Part shown: one piece after another, positions 17,096 through 26,524 of the stretch
Numbering within the stretch: the first letter of the stretch is position 1
Layout: each line of letters begins with the position of its first letter
Assembly: GCF_023502205.1 (NCBI RefSeq)
Contig: NZ_JAMFLG010000034.1
Span: 1-48,331 of the forward strand
Reading direction: 5' to 3'
DNA: 48,331 nucleotides
Origin: Aquiflexum sp. TKW24L
GTDB lineage: Bacteria; Bacteroidota; Bacteroidia; Cytophagales; Cyclobacteriaceae
Program-made: the position numbers and the translations under genes
Notes under the pieces: model-generated
Seen by the model: only the letters and a program-made list of their open reading frames with translations
Databases searched by the model: none
Told to the model about the DNA's origin: nothing

Positions 17096-17680
17096 ATGAA
17101 AAATTTAAACTTAAAGCATATTATAGGCACAGTTATTTTGACTGCATTCACAGCTACATTGGTGATAGGCCAAGAAATCCATACAGCCAAACACGACAAG
17201 GTAGATATGAAAGAATACCAAAAGTATGAATGGGTATTGATCAAAGAAAACATTCCTGAAGACCAGTTGGTATTCGATGGAAGCGAGATGCTGATATCTA
17301 AAAACACGAGTACAAAAAAACTTGTAAAAGATGCTATCGACGCACAGATGAAGGCCAATGGATTTACCCACGATACAGCCAATCCGGACATGTTGGTCAC
17401 CTTTCAGATTTTGGAGGAACCAACAGAATTAAGGACCTTCACCATGACTACCGGCCAAACATTTTTGGGCTTCGGACCAAAATCTATGGATGCGAAAATG
17501 GTGCCTGTCGAGGAGGGAACAATAATCGTTAATTTTATTGATGCCAATACAGGAAGTCAATTATGGCAAGGATTTGCCTCAGGCGCATTTGAAAAATCCG
17601 GTATCAAGGAGATTTCAGATCTTCAAGCCAAAGTAATTGCAATCTTCAATGATTGGAATTTTAAGCCTTTTGGAGAATAA
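17096..17680 (+). CDS. DUF4136 domain-containing secreted protein
   Basis: A 194-residue exported protein of the DUF4136 family, common in Bacteroidota and without a known function. MKNLNLKHIIGTVILTAFTA is a signal peptide ending near VIGQ at residue ~25. The mature part begins with KYEWV around residue 45 and has the later family segments GTIIVNFIDANTGSQLWQGFASG. A frame extending to 17066 would add ten residues before the signal peptide and is less likely. It is followed at once by a clear terminator, so it forms a single-gene unit. Confidence 0.85.
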   Translation: MKNLNLKHIIGTVILTAFTATLVIGQEIHTAKHDKVDMKEYQKYEWVLIKENIPEDQLVFDGSEMLISKNTSTKKLVKDAIDAQMKANGFTHDTANPDMLVTFQILEEPTELRTFTMTTGQTFLGFGPKSMDAKMVPVEEGTIIVNFIDANTGSQLWQGFASGAFEKSGIKEISDLQAKVIAIFNDWNFKPFGE

Positions 17681-17697
17681 TCAATACTAATACAGAG

Positions 17698-17730
17698 AAA
17701 AAGGCGCAGTAGGAAAACTGTGCCTTTTTT
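17698..17730 (+). terminator. Rho-independent terminator after the DUF4136 gene
   Basis: AAAAAGGCGCAG (17698-17709) and CTGTGCCTTTTTT (17718-17730) pair with one G-T wobble around a loop of about eight bases, ending in a run of T. The position 18 bases after the stop codon fits a terminator for that gene. Confidence 0.85.
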
Positions 17731-17801
17731 CTTTGTTTAACTCAAACACTGTCTTTAAAAATTTTTGTTTCTCCTAATGATCCAATCCTTAACGTGGATT
17801 T

Positions 17802-18323
17802 TTATGGATCTACATTAACATCCTCAAAACTACTTTTCTTACCCTCTATTAACTTTTCGACAATAGCGAAATCACCTGTTGTTTCAAAAACTATCAAATC
17901 AATATTATCTAAAGTGGAAAACCCTTTTTGCCGGGCAGCGCTATAAATTTCTTCAACAGTTATTCTTTCATGTTGCATCGCCTCTTGCAGAAAGTTGCCT
18001 TTGTAGAAGATCAATGTAGGTTTAGCCGTGATGATGGTTTTGATTACCTTCACCCTAACAGACAACCATGTCAATAAAAACTGAAGTCCAATAAACAACA
18101 GAATGGCTGTTATACCATTGACAAGAGGGATGCTTTCGTTGAGTGCTACGCTCGAAAGAGTGGAACCTAATGCGATCGTAACAATAAAATCAAAAGCATT
18201 CATTTTAGACAAGGTCCTTTTACCGGAGATCCTCAAAAGCACTACCATCGTTATATAAGCCAATGGCGTCATAAAGATTATCTTCAAAATACTTCCCCAA
18301 CTGTCAAACCAAATATTTTCCAT
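17802..18323 (-). CDS. DUF421 (YetF-type) membrane protein
   Basis: A 173-residue protein of the DUF421/YetF family. Three hydrophobic segments occupy residues ~10-85, with RISGKRTLSKMNAFDFIVTI as the family signature in the first loop. A soluble C-terminal domain follows (KGNFLQEAMQHERITVEEIY, LDNIDLIVFETTGDFAIVE). Relatives affect spore germination or stress behaviour in bacilli, but the function is unknown here. It stands alone, upstream of a long terminator hairpin belonging to the next minus-strand gene. Confidence 0.88.
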   Translation of the reverse strand: MENIWFDSWGSILKIIFMTPLAYITMVVLLRISGKRTLSKMNAFDFIVTIALGSTLSSVALNESIPLVNGITAILLFIGLQFLLTWLSVRVKVIKTIITAKPTLIFYKGNFLQEAMQHERITVEEIYSAARQKGFSTLDNIDLIVFETTGDFAIVEKLIEGKKSSFEDVNVDP

Positions 18324-18426
18324 TTTTTTCCCTTTTCTATTCTGATAACAGATTGATGAAATTGCTATCCTCTTGTTTGCCTCCTCACCATTCTTCTCTT
18401 CAATCCGGTGCTACAAAAATTGAAGA

Positions 18427-18480
18427 TAAAAAAAAGTGTAGTCGCTTAAATCCCGCTAACGGGTAAGCCAACTACACCTT
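18427..18480 (-). terminator. Long rho-independent terminator after the alcohol dehydrogenase gene
   Basis: AAGTGTAGT and ACTACACCTT pair at the base, GCTTA and TAAGC above, and CCG/CGG near the tip, giving a hairpin over 18434-18480. The A run at 18428-18435 reads as T on the minus strand right after the stem. It sits 88 bases past the stop of the gene at 18569-19735. Confidence 0.8.
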
Positions 18481-18568
18481 AATAACTATACTCTTCCTAT
18501 TTTGAGGTTTTAAAAAGCTCTCAGTACAAGGAAGTCAGCTTTTTCTCTTGTTGGTGAATGGGGTGCAA

Positions 18569-19735
18569 TTAAGGTTTCAAAACAACCTTCACACAATCCT
18601 CTTCTTTTTGTCTAAAGATGTGATAAGCATGCTCCACATCAGAAAGAGGTAAACGGTGGGTAATGATGTCATCCAATACCACCTTTCCTTCTACGACGTA
18701 GTTCAACAAAGTATCGATATGCTTATGCACAGGGGCCTGACCTCCTCTTATGGTAAGTCCCTTATCGAAAAATTGTCCTACAGGAAAATTGTCATAGGTC
18801 CCAATGTACACTCCCATGACAGAGATCTTCCCATTTCTCCTCACAGCACTCATACATGCCTCCAATACTTTTGAGGAACCTTTTTCAAAATTGATTACCG
18901 CTTTGGCACGGTCAATCAGACCCCTATCGGGCTCAAAACCTACAGCTTCAATACAGACATCTGCTCCCCGGTTATTGGTAATAGAACGAATATAATCTAT
19001 TACATTTTTTCCGTCTCCCTCTTCCCACAAGATCCCTTCAGCATTGGCCGTTTTGATGGCTTTGTCCAAGCGGTATTGAACAGTGTCCACTATGATAACC
19101 CGACCTGCTCCACGTAACCAAGCACTTTTGGCAGCCATGATACCTACCGGACCTGCTCCGAAGATCAGGACAGTTTCGCCGCCACTTACCTCTGCCCAAT
19201 CAATCCCTGTATAGCCTGTCGGAAAAATATCAGTCAGAAACAAGGCCTGATCATCTGTCAAATTTTCAGGCACCACACGTGGACCAAAATCCGCAAAGGG
19301 AACTCTCGCATATTCCGCTTGACCGCCATCATAACCACCGTATAAATCTGTATAACCAAACATGGCTCCTCCTTTTTCTGTGAGCAGTGCTCCCTCAGGC
19401 CCATAATGTTCAGGATTGCTGTTTTCGCAATGCCCCGGAGCTTGATGATCGCAGAAAAAGCAATGTCCACATGCCAAAGGAAATGGCACGATAACACGAT
19501 CGCCGACTTTCAAATTTTTGACACTGTGACCTACTTCTTCCACAATACCCATAAATTCATGGCCCATGACCATTGGACGTAGCTGTGGAATACTTCCATT
19601 ATAAACGTGTAAATCGCTACCGCAAATAGCAGTCGATGTTACTTTGATGATAGCATCAGTGCTATCTTGAATAGTGGGGTCTGCTACTGTTTCGTATTTA
19701 ATGCTACCGCCAGGGTGCACAACTGCTGCTTTCAT
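18569..19735 (-). CDS. Zinc-dependent alcohol dehydrogenase (MDR family)
   Basis: A 388-residue medium-chain zinc dehydrogenase resembling the group annotated as glutathione-independent formaldehyde dehydrogenases. Catalytic zinc ligands are C38 (ICGSDLH), H59 and E60 (GHEF); the structural zinc site is C89, C92, C95 and C103. The Rossmann motif GAGPVG follows near residue 210, and VDTVQYRLDKA lies in the adenosine site. The frame could run 20 residues further upstream, but MKAAVVHPGG is the usual start. It probably oxidises an alcohol or aldehyde with NAD; the substrate is open. It ends in its own terminator. Confidence 0.88.
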   Translation of the reverse strand: MKAAVVHPGGSIKYETVADPTIQDSTDAIIKVTSTAICGSDLHVYNGSIPQLRPMVMGHEFMGIVEEVGHSVKNLKVGDRVIVPFPLACGHCFFCDHQAPGHCENSNPEHYGPEGALLTEKGGAMFGYTDLYGGYDGGQAEYARVPFADFGPRVVPENLTDDQALFLTDIFPTGYTGIDWAEVSGGETVLIFGAGPVGIMAAKSAWLRGAGRVIIVDTVQYRLDKAIKTANAEGILWEEGDGKNVIDYIRSITNNRGADVCIEAVGFEPDRGLIDRAKAVINFEKGSSKVLEACMSAVRRNGKISVMGVYIGTYDNFPVGQFFDKGLTIRGGQAPVHKHIDTLLNYVVEGKVVLDDIITHRLPLSDVEHAYHIFRQKEEDCVKVVLKP

Positions 19736-19949
19736 AGTTTGTGATTTTTGGTTTAGAATTAATTTGTCAGTAGTGCTATTAGAGCCTCCGATCAAATGTG
19801 TTTTATAAATTTTTTGATAGGTTAAAGTTCAGATCATCTGAAAAAGAATGTGTTACACATTTTTGAAAAAAGTCTTATCAATTCACACTTCTCAAAAATC
19901 CCAAAAAATCAACTGACAAATTTTTGTTAGAACCTCTCGCTGGATTCCG

Positions 19950-20981
19950 TCACGTAGGAATATCCTCCCTATCTTCAATTTCAGCACTTTTCAAAATAGC
20001 CCTGATCCTGTCAATGTGGACTTGGGACATATTTGCACGCTCAAGGGCTGATTGAGGCCCAACACCTTTTTTTCCTTTAGCCATTTGGAACAGTAGGTTT
20101 TGTCGCTCTTCAAACATCCGGAGTGCTGTCCACATCGTTTCTTCAATCTTGCTTGTCTGTTCGGCCAAAAGGTACGCCGCCGTATAAGCGTGTCCTGTAT
20201 GGCATCGAAACCTTAAGTCCTTGTCTTTCCCTATTTGCCATAAGACTCCGCCGCAACCGGGACAATTAAAAGGAACCTGCTCTCCCAATTCGTTGACAGC
20301 AGGCACGTTGCTAAATATGCGTTCGGCTATTTTTGCTTCTATCAGAACATCCCCAGGAACAGGCAGGCGCTTGGGTAATTTCTCAGAAATAATTCCCTGA
20401 AGCAATGCCCCCATGTCAGCTATCGGTAAGCAATGGTCTACCTCCACATTGTTCAGCGCATTTCTTGGCATATCCGGATACTCCGCATCCTCAGGATCCT
20501 GTACAATACAGATACCTCCACATTTTTTGATTGCCTTCATTCCGGAGGTCCCATCATCAAGATATCCCGTCAGCAGGATACCGATCACACCATTCCCAAA
20601 AGCCACTGCCGCTGACCGAAACAAAGGGTCAATAGCCGGACGGGAACGGTTTTCATGCGCTCCTTTGGTAACCAGCATTTTGAGGTTTTCGCCCACCAAG
20701 AGGTGATGGTCTGAGGGCGCAAGGTAAAGATGACCGGGTTTTAGTTTTTTGCCGCTTTCGGCATGCTGACATGAGAGGGTATTGAGTTTGTTGAGCTCCT
20801 CGATAAGTACATTCCCCGTAGCATCCGGAGAAATATGCCGAACCACCAATACCGGCAAAGGAAAATCTATCGGGAGTTGGCTGACCAATTTCTTCAATGC
20901 ATGCAGGCCTCCAGCAGAGGTACCGATCACAAGTACCCGCGAAATTTTATCGTTTTTGACCGATTTAGAGCTTTTTTCCAT
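19950..20981 (-). CDS. Orphan CheB-type methylesterase
   Basis: A 343-residue protein whose first ~195 residues are a CheB methylesterase domain: nucleophile S22 in IGTSAGG, H49 in VVRHIS and the aspartate of GYLDDGTSGM near residue 145. Unlike the classical enzyme it has no N-terminal receiver domain. A C-terminal part of ~90 residues carries a zinc-ribbon-like CPGC...RCHTGH and a helical tail. Such stand-alone CheB proteins are common in Bacteroidota away from chemotaxis genes, often with CheR, but no CheR or receptor is near. The longer frame to 21221 is probably non-coding. Role unknown. Confidence 0.87.
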   Translation of the reverse strand: MEKSSKSVKNDKISRVLVIGTSAGGLHALKKLVSQLPIDFPLPVLVVRHISPDATGNVLIEELNKLNTLSCQHAESGKKLKPGHLYLAPSDHHLLVGENLKMLVTKGAHENRSRPAIDPLFRSAAVAFGNGVIGILLTGYLDDGTSGMKAIKKCGGICIVQDPEDAEYPDMPRNALNNVEVDHCLPIADMGALLQGIISEKLPKRLPVPGDVLIEAKIAERIFSNVPAVNELGEQVPFNCPGCGGVLWQIGKDKDLRFRCHTGHAYTAAYLLAEQTSKIEETMWTALRMFEERQNLLFQMAKGKKGVGPQSALERANMSQVHIDRIRAILKSAEIEDREDIPT

Positions 20982-21279
20982 GTTCTTTTTGCAGGGCAAA
21001 ATGTAAGCCTTTGCACATTTCAAATCCTTATACCTTTTTGAGAAATTTTGCAATAAATCGCAGTCTACCAAGGAAATTATGGATTTAGGAAGCACCGAAA
21101 GCGTTTGGAAAAGTTTTATAAAAGGAGGTAAGAGGTGAAAGGTGGAAGGTAAGACACATTCGGGATTTTTTTTCTCTGCACCCTCAGTGAGCTCCGTGGT
21201 GAAATACATTACCACGCTCATACCTTAAAAATTCCCGCCAAATTTCAAACATTAACCCACTCAATACTCTTTTAATGGT

Positions 21280-21837
21280 ATGTGGAAGCCTCTATTATTG
21301 CTGATCCTTTGTTTTTACGCAAATCCCCTTATGATGAAAGACCCATTGTTATTTGATTTTGGAATTGGTAAGAATTTTGAGAGTTGGACCATAGTCAATG
21401 ACGGTGTTATGGGTGGGCTTTCCCAATCTAAAGCGAGCCTCGATGCGGATGCCCTACTTTTTACAGGAAATGTTTCCCTAAAAAACAATGGGGGATTTGT
21501 TTCCCTTCGCAGTGCCATGGGCAAGTACGACCTTTCGGCTTACAGTTATTGTGAAATCCGTTTCAAATCAGATACAGAAAGGAAGTTTGAGGTTTTGATT
21601 GAAAAAGACACTCAATTTTACCTTCCCAAATTCCGGGTAAAGTTTGCTGCTGACAGCAAAGATTGGCAAACAGTCACCATTCCACTTCGGGATTTTGAAA
21701 TCAGCAGAATGGGCTCCACCATCCAAAAGGGAATTGACCCTGTGGCCTTAAAAGAAATTCAGCGGATTGGGTTTATTTTGGCAGACAAGCAGGAAGGAGC
21801 TTTCAACTTGTGGATCGATTACCTGAAATTCTATTGA
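21280..21837 (+). CDS. CIA30-family secreted protein
   Basis: A 185-residue protein of the CIA30 (complex I intermediate-associated protein 30) family. The N-terminus is a signal peptide (MWKPLLLLILCFYANPLM). The beta-sandwich domain is marked by WTIVNDGVMGGLSQSKA, FTGNVSLKNNGGFVSLRS and, at the end, RIGFILADKQEGAFNLWIDY. In bacteria these proteins are exported and probably bind carbohydrate or act in the envelope; a respiratory-complex role is not implied. It starts a stretch with little else nearby. Confidence 0.86.
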   Translation: MWKPLLLLILCFYANPLMMKDPLLFDFGIGKNFESWTIVNDGVMGGLSQSKASLDADALLFTGNVSLKNNGGFVSLRSAMGKYDLSAYSYCEIRFKSDTERKFEVLIEKDTQFYLPKFRVKFAADSKDWQTVTIPLRDFEISRMGSTIQKGIDPVALKEIQRIGFILADKQEGAFNLWIDYLKFY

Positions 21838-22539
21838 TTTTTTATTCCTTCAAAATAGGTTGCCACTTGCTCAGAAGAAAATTTATCTCACGCAGAGCCG
21901 CAGAGAAAAAGAAATTAAGAATTGATAAGGGTGAATGCAATCTGCATTTTCTGCTCAATCAGCGGGATAATTAATATCCCATTTCAGGCCTTCGTGTCCA
22001 TTGCGGTTATGATCAATCAATTGAATTTGATAGAATTCTCCAACAATTTCGGTATAGGAGATTCTTCTTTTTTACAAAATCCGTGACCGAAATAAAACCA
22101 ACGGCATTCATATTCACTATGGGCTGCGGCGCATGAGAATTCAAGAAATTATGAGAATTAGTTTAGCACCTTACCCAGGCTACCAATATTTCGCCACGAT
22201 GTGGCTATAAGCCGAGGACCCTTTGCGACCATTGCGAAACCTTGGCATTCATTACGGTAAAAGTGAAATCAAATCCAGCTTCTGCAGAAGCAGGATAGCG
22301 GAAACATAAAAATCGGCATAGATGTCGTCTGCGTAAATCTGCGAAATCTGCGGGAGAAAATTCAACCTTTTTTCTCCGTGCTTTCCGAGAGCTCTGTAGT
22401 AAAGTTCTAGAACCTTTGCGACCCTTTGCGAAACCTCCGCGTCCATTGCGGTAATTAAACATTCATTTGGAAAAACACCTCCTTTGGGACATATTTACCC
22501 TTTGATACTACTTCCATTTCAAACCATTACTTTGAAAAA
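21838..22539. repeat. 702-base spacer with degenerate intergenic repeats
   Basis: No gene is visible. The spacer is built from short phrases that recur in it: TTTGCGACCATTGCGAAACC (22223-22242) and TTTGCGACCCTTTGCGAAAC (22414-22433), each followed by a form of CGTCCATTGCGGT, plus TCTGCGTAAATCTGCGAAAT (22328-22347) and TTTCTCCGTGCTTTC. A related phrase occurs near 21990 and at 21176-21200. Such text-like repeats are widespread in Bacteroidota spacers; their nature is unknown. Confidence 0.7.
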
Positions 22540-24351
22540 ATGACCAATACTGATTTCAAAAAATATACGGTCCTCCTAGGCTGTGTATTCCTGACTGGAT
22601 TTTTTGGCAATTTTGCCCTTTTAGCCCAGCAGACCGTCATGTTGAAAGACCTCTCGGCTTTCAAACCCAACAAAGGCACCTGGCAAATGGCCAGCGAAGT
22701 CTCAGGAGATCCTGACCAGGCTAACTTCCTCAAGGCCACCCAAGGCGAGGCCATCCTCGTTAACCTCCCCACCAAAAAGAACACTGGACAAGACCTCGTC
22801 TCAATCGAGGAGTTTGGCGACATCGACCTCGAGCTTGAAGTCATGGTGGCTTCCCAATCCAACTCGGGTGTCTACCTCATGGGACAATACGAAATCCAGA
22901 TTCTTGACAGTTGGACCAAGAAGACTCCCAAGCCCGGAGACATGGGCGGCGTCTATGAGCGATGGGATGAAAGCAAACCTGATGGTCAAAAAGGCTATGA
23001 GGGCTATGCCCCAAGGCAAAATGTCGCCCGTGCACCGGGAATTTGGCAGCAACTTCGTGTGTCTTTTCAGGCCCCAAGGTTCAATGCTCAGGGAGAAAAA
23101 ATCGAAAATGCCAAGTTTCTATCCATCCGGCTAAACGGTGTCTTGATCCATGAAAATCTTGAAATGAACGGCCCGACGAGAGGTTCACTAATGCCAAATG
23201 ACATCGCCAAAGGCCCGCTCCGGATCCAAGGAGATCATGGTGCGGTAGCTTTCCGAAATATCAAGATCACAAGATTTGATACCCAGGCACCCACACTTAC
23301 GGACCTGAAGTACATGACTTACAAAGGATTCTTCAACCAAGAGCCTGATTTTTCCAAATTAGAAGTGGCCACCGTGGGTATTATTACCAACATTCAAGAC
23401 CCGATCCCAACACCAACCGGACAAAACCTGACCCGTTATATGGGAAATTTAAATATCCCCGAAAACGGTGAGTATGTCATCCAAATGCTTGTTTCTTCCG
23501 GAATGGGTCAGCTAAAGATCGATGGAAAGAAAGTCATTGAGATGAAAGAAGAGTTCCAAAGGGCAAATGTCACCCTGCCAAAAGGGACTGTTCCTGTGGA
23601 AATCCTTGTTTCCAAAACCAAAGACTGGTCAGATACAGGACTTGAATTGTATGTCTCCGGACCTGGATTACGTGAGATCGCATTATCTAAGAGTGTCACT
23701 AGACAAATGTGGTCGACGGATCCGATTCTCGTTGACCAACAGGATGTTCCGATGTTGAGAAGCTTTATGGACTTGCCTGACGGCAAAAGAATAACACATG
23801 CGCTGTCGGTATCCAGTACACAGCAGGTGCATTATTCTTATGACCTGAGTAAGGGAAACCTGATGCAGGTTTGGAGGGGCAGCTTCCTCGATGCCACGCC
23901 GATGTGGAATGACCGTGGCAATGGCGCTTCTGTGCCTCTCGGTGCCGTGGTTTTCATCGGAAATCCTGACAAGAACATTCAAGGAATAGAATTCCAGTCC
24001 AATAACCAGAATTTTGATTCCCAAGGATATCAGACCAAAAATGGAGGCGTAGAATTCAGCTATGATTTGCAGGGAATCAGTTTTAAGGATTTTATTATCA
24101 GCAGGGCTGATGGCAAAGGCTTAGACAGAACACTTTCCCCCACCGGCGGCACTGCTAACAAGCAGTATGCCATAGCCGAGGGTGCAGAAATCAAGCTGAT
24201 CAAAGACGGATTGTATTGGGTGGCAGACAAGGGATTTTACATTCAGGTTGACCCCAAGTCAGCCAACAAGCCTGTGGTCCAAAGCAGCGGCGGCAAGCAG
24301 CAGCTCTTAGTATCCATCAATTCCCAAATCCAATATGCCATCTTGTTTTAA
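22540..24351 (+). CDS. Secreted DUF1080 (3-keto-disaccharide hydrolase-like) protein with PA14-like domain
   Basis: A 603-residue exported protein. After a signal peptide ending near ALLAQQ (~30), residues ~35-245 form a DUF1080 domain (QSNSGVYLMGQYEIQILDSW, GPLRIQGDHGAVAFRNIKI), a fold of concanavalin-like hydrolases that include 3-keto-disaccharide hydrolases. Residues ~255-375 resemble a PA14-like carbohydrate-binding domain (PENGEYVIQMLVSSGMGQLKIDGK). The rest, ~380-603, is unassigned and beta-rich. It is followed 18 bases later by the propeller-cytochrome gene, so the two are probably one operon acting on a sugar or glycoside outside the cell. The exact substrate is unknown. Confidence 0.82.
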   Translation: MTNTDFKKYTVLLGCVFLTGFFGNFALLAQQTVMLKDLSAFKPNKGTWQMASEVSGDPDQANFLKATQGEAILVNLPTKKNTGQDLVSIEEFGDIDLELEVMVASQSNSGVYLMGQYEIQILDSWTKKTPKPGDMGGVYERWDESKPDGQKGYEGYAPRQNVARAPGIWQQLRVSFQAPRFNAQGEKIENAKFLSIRLNGVLIHENLEMNGPTRGSLMPNDIAKGPLRIQGDHGAVAFRNIKITRFDTQAPTLTDLKYMTYKGFFNQEPDFSKLEVATVGIITNIQDPIPTPTGQNLTRYMGNLNIPENGEYVIQMLVSSGMGQLKIDGKKVIEMKEEFQRANVTLPKGTVPVEILVSKTKDWSDTGLELYVSGPGLREIALSKSVTRQMWSTDPILVDQQDVPMLRSFMDLPDGKRITHALSVSSTQQVHYSYDLSKGNLMQVWRGSFLDATPMWNDRGNGASVPLGAVVFIGNPDKNIQGIEFQSNNQNFDSQGYQTKNGGVEFSYDLQGISFKDFIISRADGKGLDRTLSPTGGTANKQYAIAEGAEIKLIKDGLYWVADKGFYIQVDPKSANKPVVQSSGGKQQLLVSINSQIQYAILF

Positions 24352-24369
24352 CTTATTGACAATTACAAT

Positions 24370-26337
24370 ATGAAGACCTTTCACTCAATATATATAACCG
24401 TCTTTGCACTTGGACTTTTGGGAATGTTTTCCCGTCCGGCCATGGCACAAGAGTCTCCATTAGAGGAGGATTATTACAAAATTATGAAGGTGAGCAGTCC
24501 CGAAGGAACGCTCCTAGAGGTAGGCGGTTTGGCTTTGATGCCAAATGGCAATCTTGGGGTGGCGACCAGGCGTGGGGATATTTTCATTGTAGAAAATCCC
24601 ACAAGCCCAAGGCCTTACTTCAGGAAGTTTGCCTCAGGACTCCACGAAATCCTCGGACTAACTTATCAGGACGGTTCATGGATCTGTGCCCAAAGGGGTG
24701 AACTCACCAAAGTCACTGACACGGACAAGGACGGTTACGCAGACAAATACGAGACAATCTATGCTTGGGACATCTCCGGGCATTACCACGAATATAGTTT
24801 TGGACCCAAAGTCAGCACAGATGGAAACTATTTTGTGTCAGGCAATGTGGCCTTTGGCAATGAAGAATGGTGGAGAGGCGAAAGCCGTGTGCCGTACAGA
24901 GGTTGGGTGATGAAAATCTCCCCTGATGGAAAGATGGAACCTTGGGCCACAGGTATGCGCTCGCCTGCCGGACTCGGCATCATTGATGGGGAATTGTTTT
25001 ACACCGACAATCAGGGAGATTATATGGGTTCGGGTGGATTGTGGCATTTGGAAAAAGGAGATTTCACGGGACATCCGGCAGGCTTAGCTTGGACCGGATT
25101 GGCGGGACCTCCCTTCAAGCTGACCTCGGAGCAATTTGACGCAGTCGTCGATCCAAGGAAACTTAAAAATACTTACGGTCGCTATATCAAGCCTGAGAAT
25201 GTGGTAGATGAGGAATTCATCACCTTGTATGAGGCCAAAGAAAAAATCCCCTCCATCAAGCTTCCTGCAGTTTGGTTGCCTCATGGTATCCATGGCATCT
25301 CTAACTCTGAGCCTTTACAGATTCCGAAAGGGCATCTTGGACCTTTCGAAGGCCAAGTCCTCGTCGGCGATCAGGGTCAGAGCAAGATCATGCGGATCAT
25401 GTTGGAGAAAGTCAACGGACAGTACCAGGGCGCATCCATTGACTTTAGAGGAGGATTCCAATCTGGCGTGATGCGGATTGCATTTGGTGCTGATAAGTCG
25501 CTTTTTGTGGGCGAGACCAACAGAGGTTGGGGTTCGGCAGGCGAAGCCAATGAAGGCCTGCAGCGCATGGTCTGGAACAATGAAGTTCCTTTCGAAATGA
25601 GAACCATCAAAGCCATGCCGGATGGTTTTGAGATAGAATTTACCAAGCCGGTCAATATCAATTCCGCAGAAGACTTGGCTTCCTATTCCGTTCAGAGCTT
25701 TATTTACAAGTACCATCCAGTATATGGAAGTCCTCCAGTCAATACTCAAGACAATGTCATTTCCGGGGTGAAAGTTTCTCCTGATCGCATGAAAGTAAGG
25801 ATTGTAGTCGATGGCTTGAGAAGATACCACATCCACAAAATATCCTTGGATGGCATCAGGGACAGTTTCGAATCCCATTCTTTGGTACATGGCACGGCAT
25901 ACTATACACTGAACAATATTCCCGAGGGAGCTAAATTAGCCGAAGACGAACTCATTCAGTATAATTCGGTGAAAGAGAAAGCCAAATTGGAAGCAGAAGC
26001 CGCGAAGAAAGCCGCTGCTTCTCCCAAGAAAGCCCCAGTTGCAGTTGCTGTGCAATCCGTAGCTGCCGCCAATGAAGTCCCTTCACTCGAAGTTATCAAT
26101 GCACTGCTCGCCAAGAACACCTGTACTGCTTGTCACAATGCCACCAAACGACAAGTCGGTCCTGCCTATGCAGAAATCGCCAAAAGGAAATATTCCAATG
26201 AAAAAATTGTGGATTTGATCTATAACCCGAAGCCTGAAAATTGGCCGGATTATGCCACGCCAATGGCCGCAATGCCACAGGTTCCAAGAGATGAAGCTTT
26301 GAAGATTTCTGCTTGGATTAATTCATTGGCAAAGTAA
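24370..26337 (+). CDS. Secreted beta-propeller protein with C-terminal cytochrome c domain
   Basis: A 655-residue exported protein. Residues 1-26 are a signal peptide (ending PAMAQ). Residues ~30-420 look like the sorbosone/glucose dehydrogenase-type six-bladed propeller (VGGLALMPNGNLGVATRRGD, WATGMRSPAGLGI, LVGDQGQSKIMRI), followed by a beta domain to ~520 and an alanine/lysine-rich linker ~535-570. The last ~80 residues are a cytochrome c with the heme motif CTACH at 585-589 and a likely axial methionine at 632 or 635. It may oxidise a sugar and pass electrons to its own heme. PQQ-binding residues are not evident. Similar proteins are common in Planctomycetes and Bacteroidota. Confidence 0.82.
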   Translation: MKTFHSIYITVFALGLLGMFSRPAMAQESPLEEDYYKIMKVSSPEGTLLEVGGLALMPNGNLGVATRRGDIFIVENPTSPRPYFRKFASGLHEILGLTYQDGSWICAQRGELTKVTDTDKDGYADKYETIYAWDISGHYHEYSFGPKVSTDGNYFVSGNVAFGNEEWWRGESRVPYRGWVMKISPDGKMEPWATGMRSPAGLGIIDGELFYTDNQGDYMGSGGLWHLEKGDFTGHPAGLAWTGLAGPPFKLTSEQFDAVVDPRKLKNTYGRYIKPENVVDEEFITLYEAKEKIPSIKLPAVWLPHGIHGISNSEPLQIPKGHLGPFEGQVLVGDQGQSKIMRIMLEKVNGQYQGASIDFRGGFQSGVMRIAFGADKSLFVGETNRGWGSAGEANEGLQRMVWNNEVPFEMRTIKAMPDGFEIEFTKPVNINSAEDLASYSVQSFIYKYHPVYGSPPVNTQDNVISGVKVSPDRMKVRIVVDGLRRYHIHKISLDGIRDSFESHSLVHGTAYYTLNNIPEGAKLAEDELIQYNSVKEKAKLEAEAAKKAAASPKKAPVAVAVQSVAAANEVPSLEVINALLAKNTCTACHNATKRQVGPAYAEIAKRKYSNEKIVDLIYNPKPENWPDYATPMAAMPQVPRDEALKISAWINSLAK

Positions 26338-26440
26338 ATCTTCTGGTTAGGTTGAATTACGTACAAATAGATATTGATTGATATTGGATATTGATTGATA
26401 TTGGCTCAGGGACATTCCTCAATTTGATCATGTCATTTAC

Positions 26441-26487
26441 AAAACCCCAAACAGAATCGTGCTTCGGATTTGTTTGGGGTTTTTGTT
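26441..26487 (+). terminator. Rho-independent terminator after the propeller-cytochrome gene
   Basis: AAAACCCCAAACA (26441-26453) pairs perfectly with TGTTTGGGGTTTT (26471-26483); an extra AATC/GATT step tightens the loop, which contains CTTCGG. A T-rich stretch follows. It lies about 100 bases after the stop of the gene at 24370-26337. Confidence 0.85.
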
Positions 26488-26524
26488 TCTAGAAACTTGA
26501 TCGGGTGGGAAAAGAAAGTCGAAA

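Noticed and set aside
20982-21221. N-terminal extension of CheB
   Set aside because: The extra 80 residues lie over a spacer with repeat-like phrases; the CheB domain begins at the ATG at 20981.
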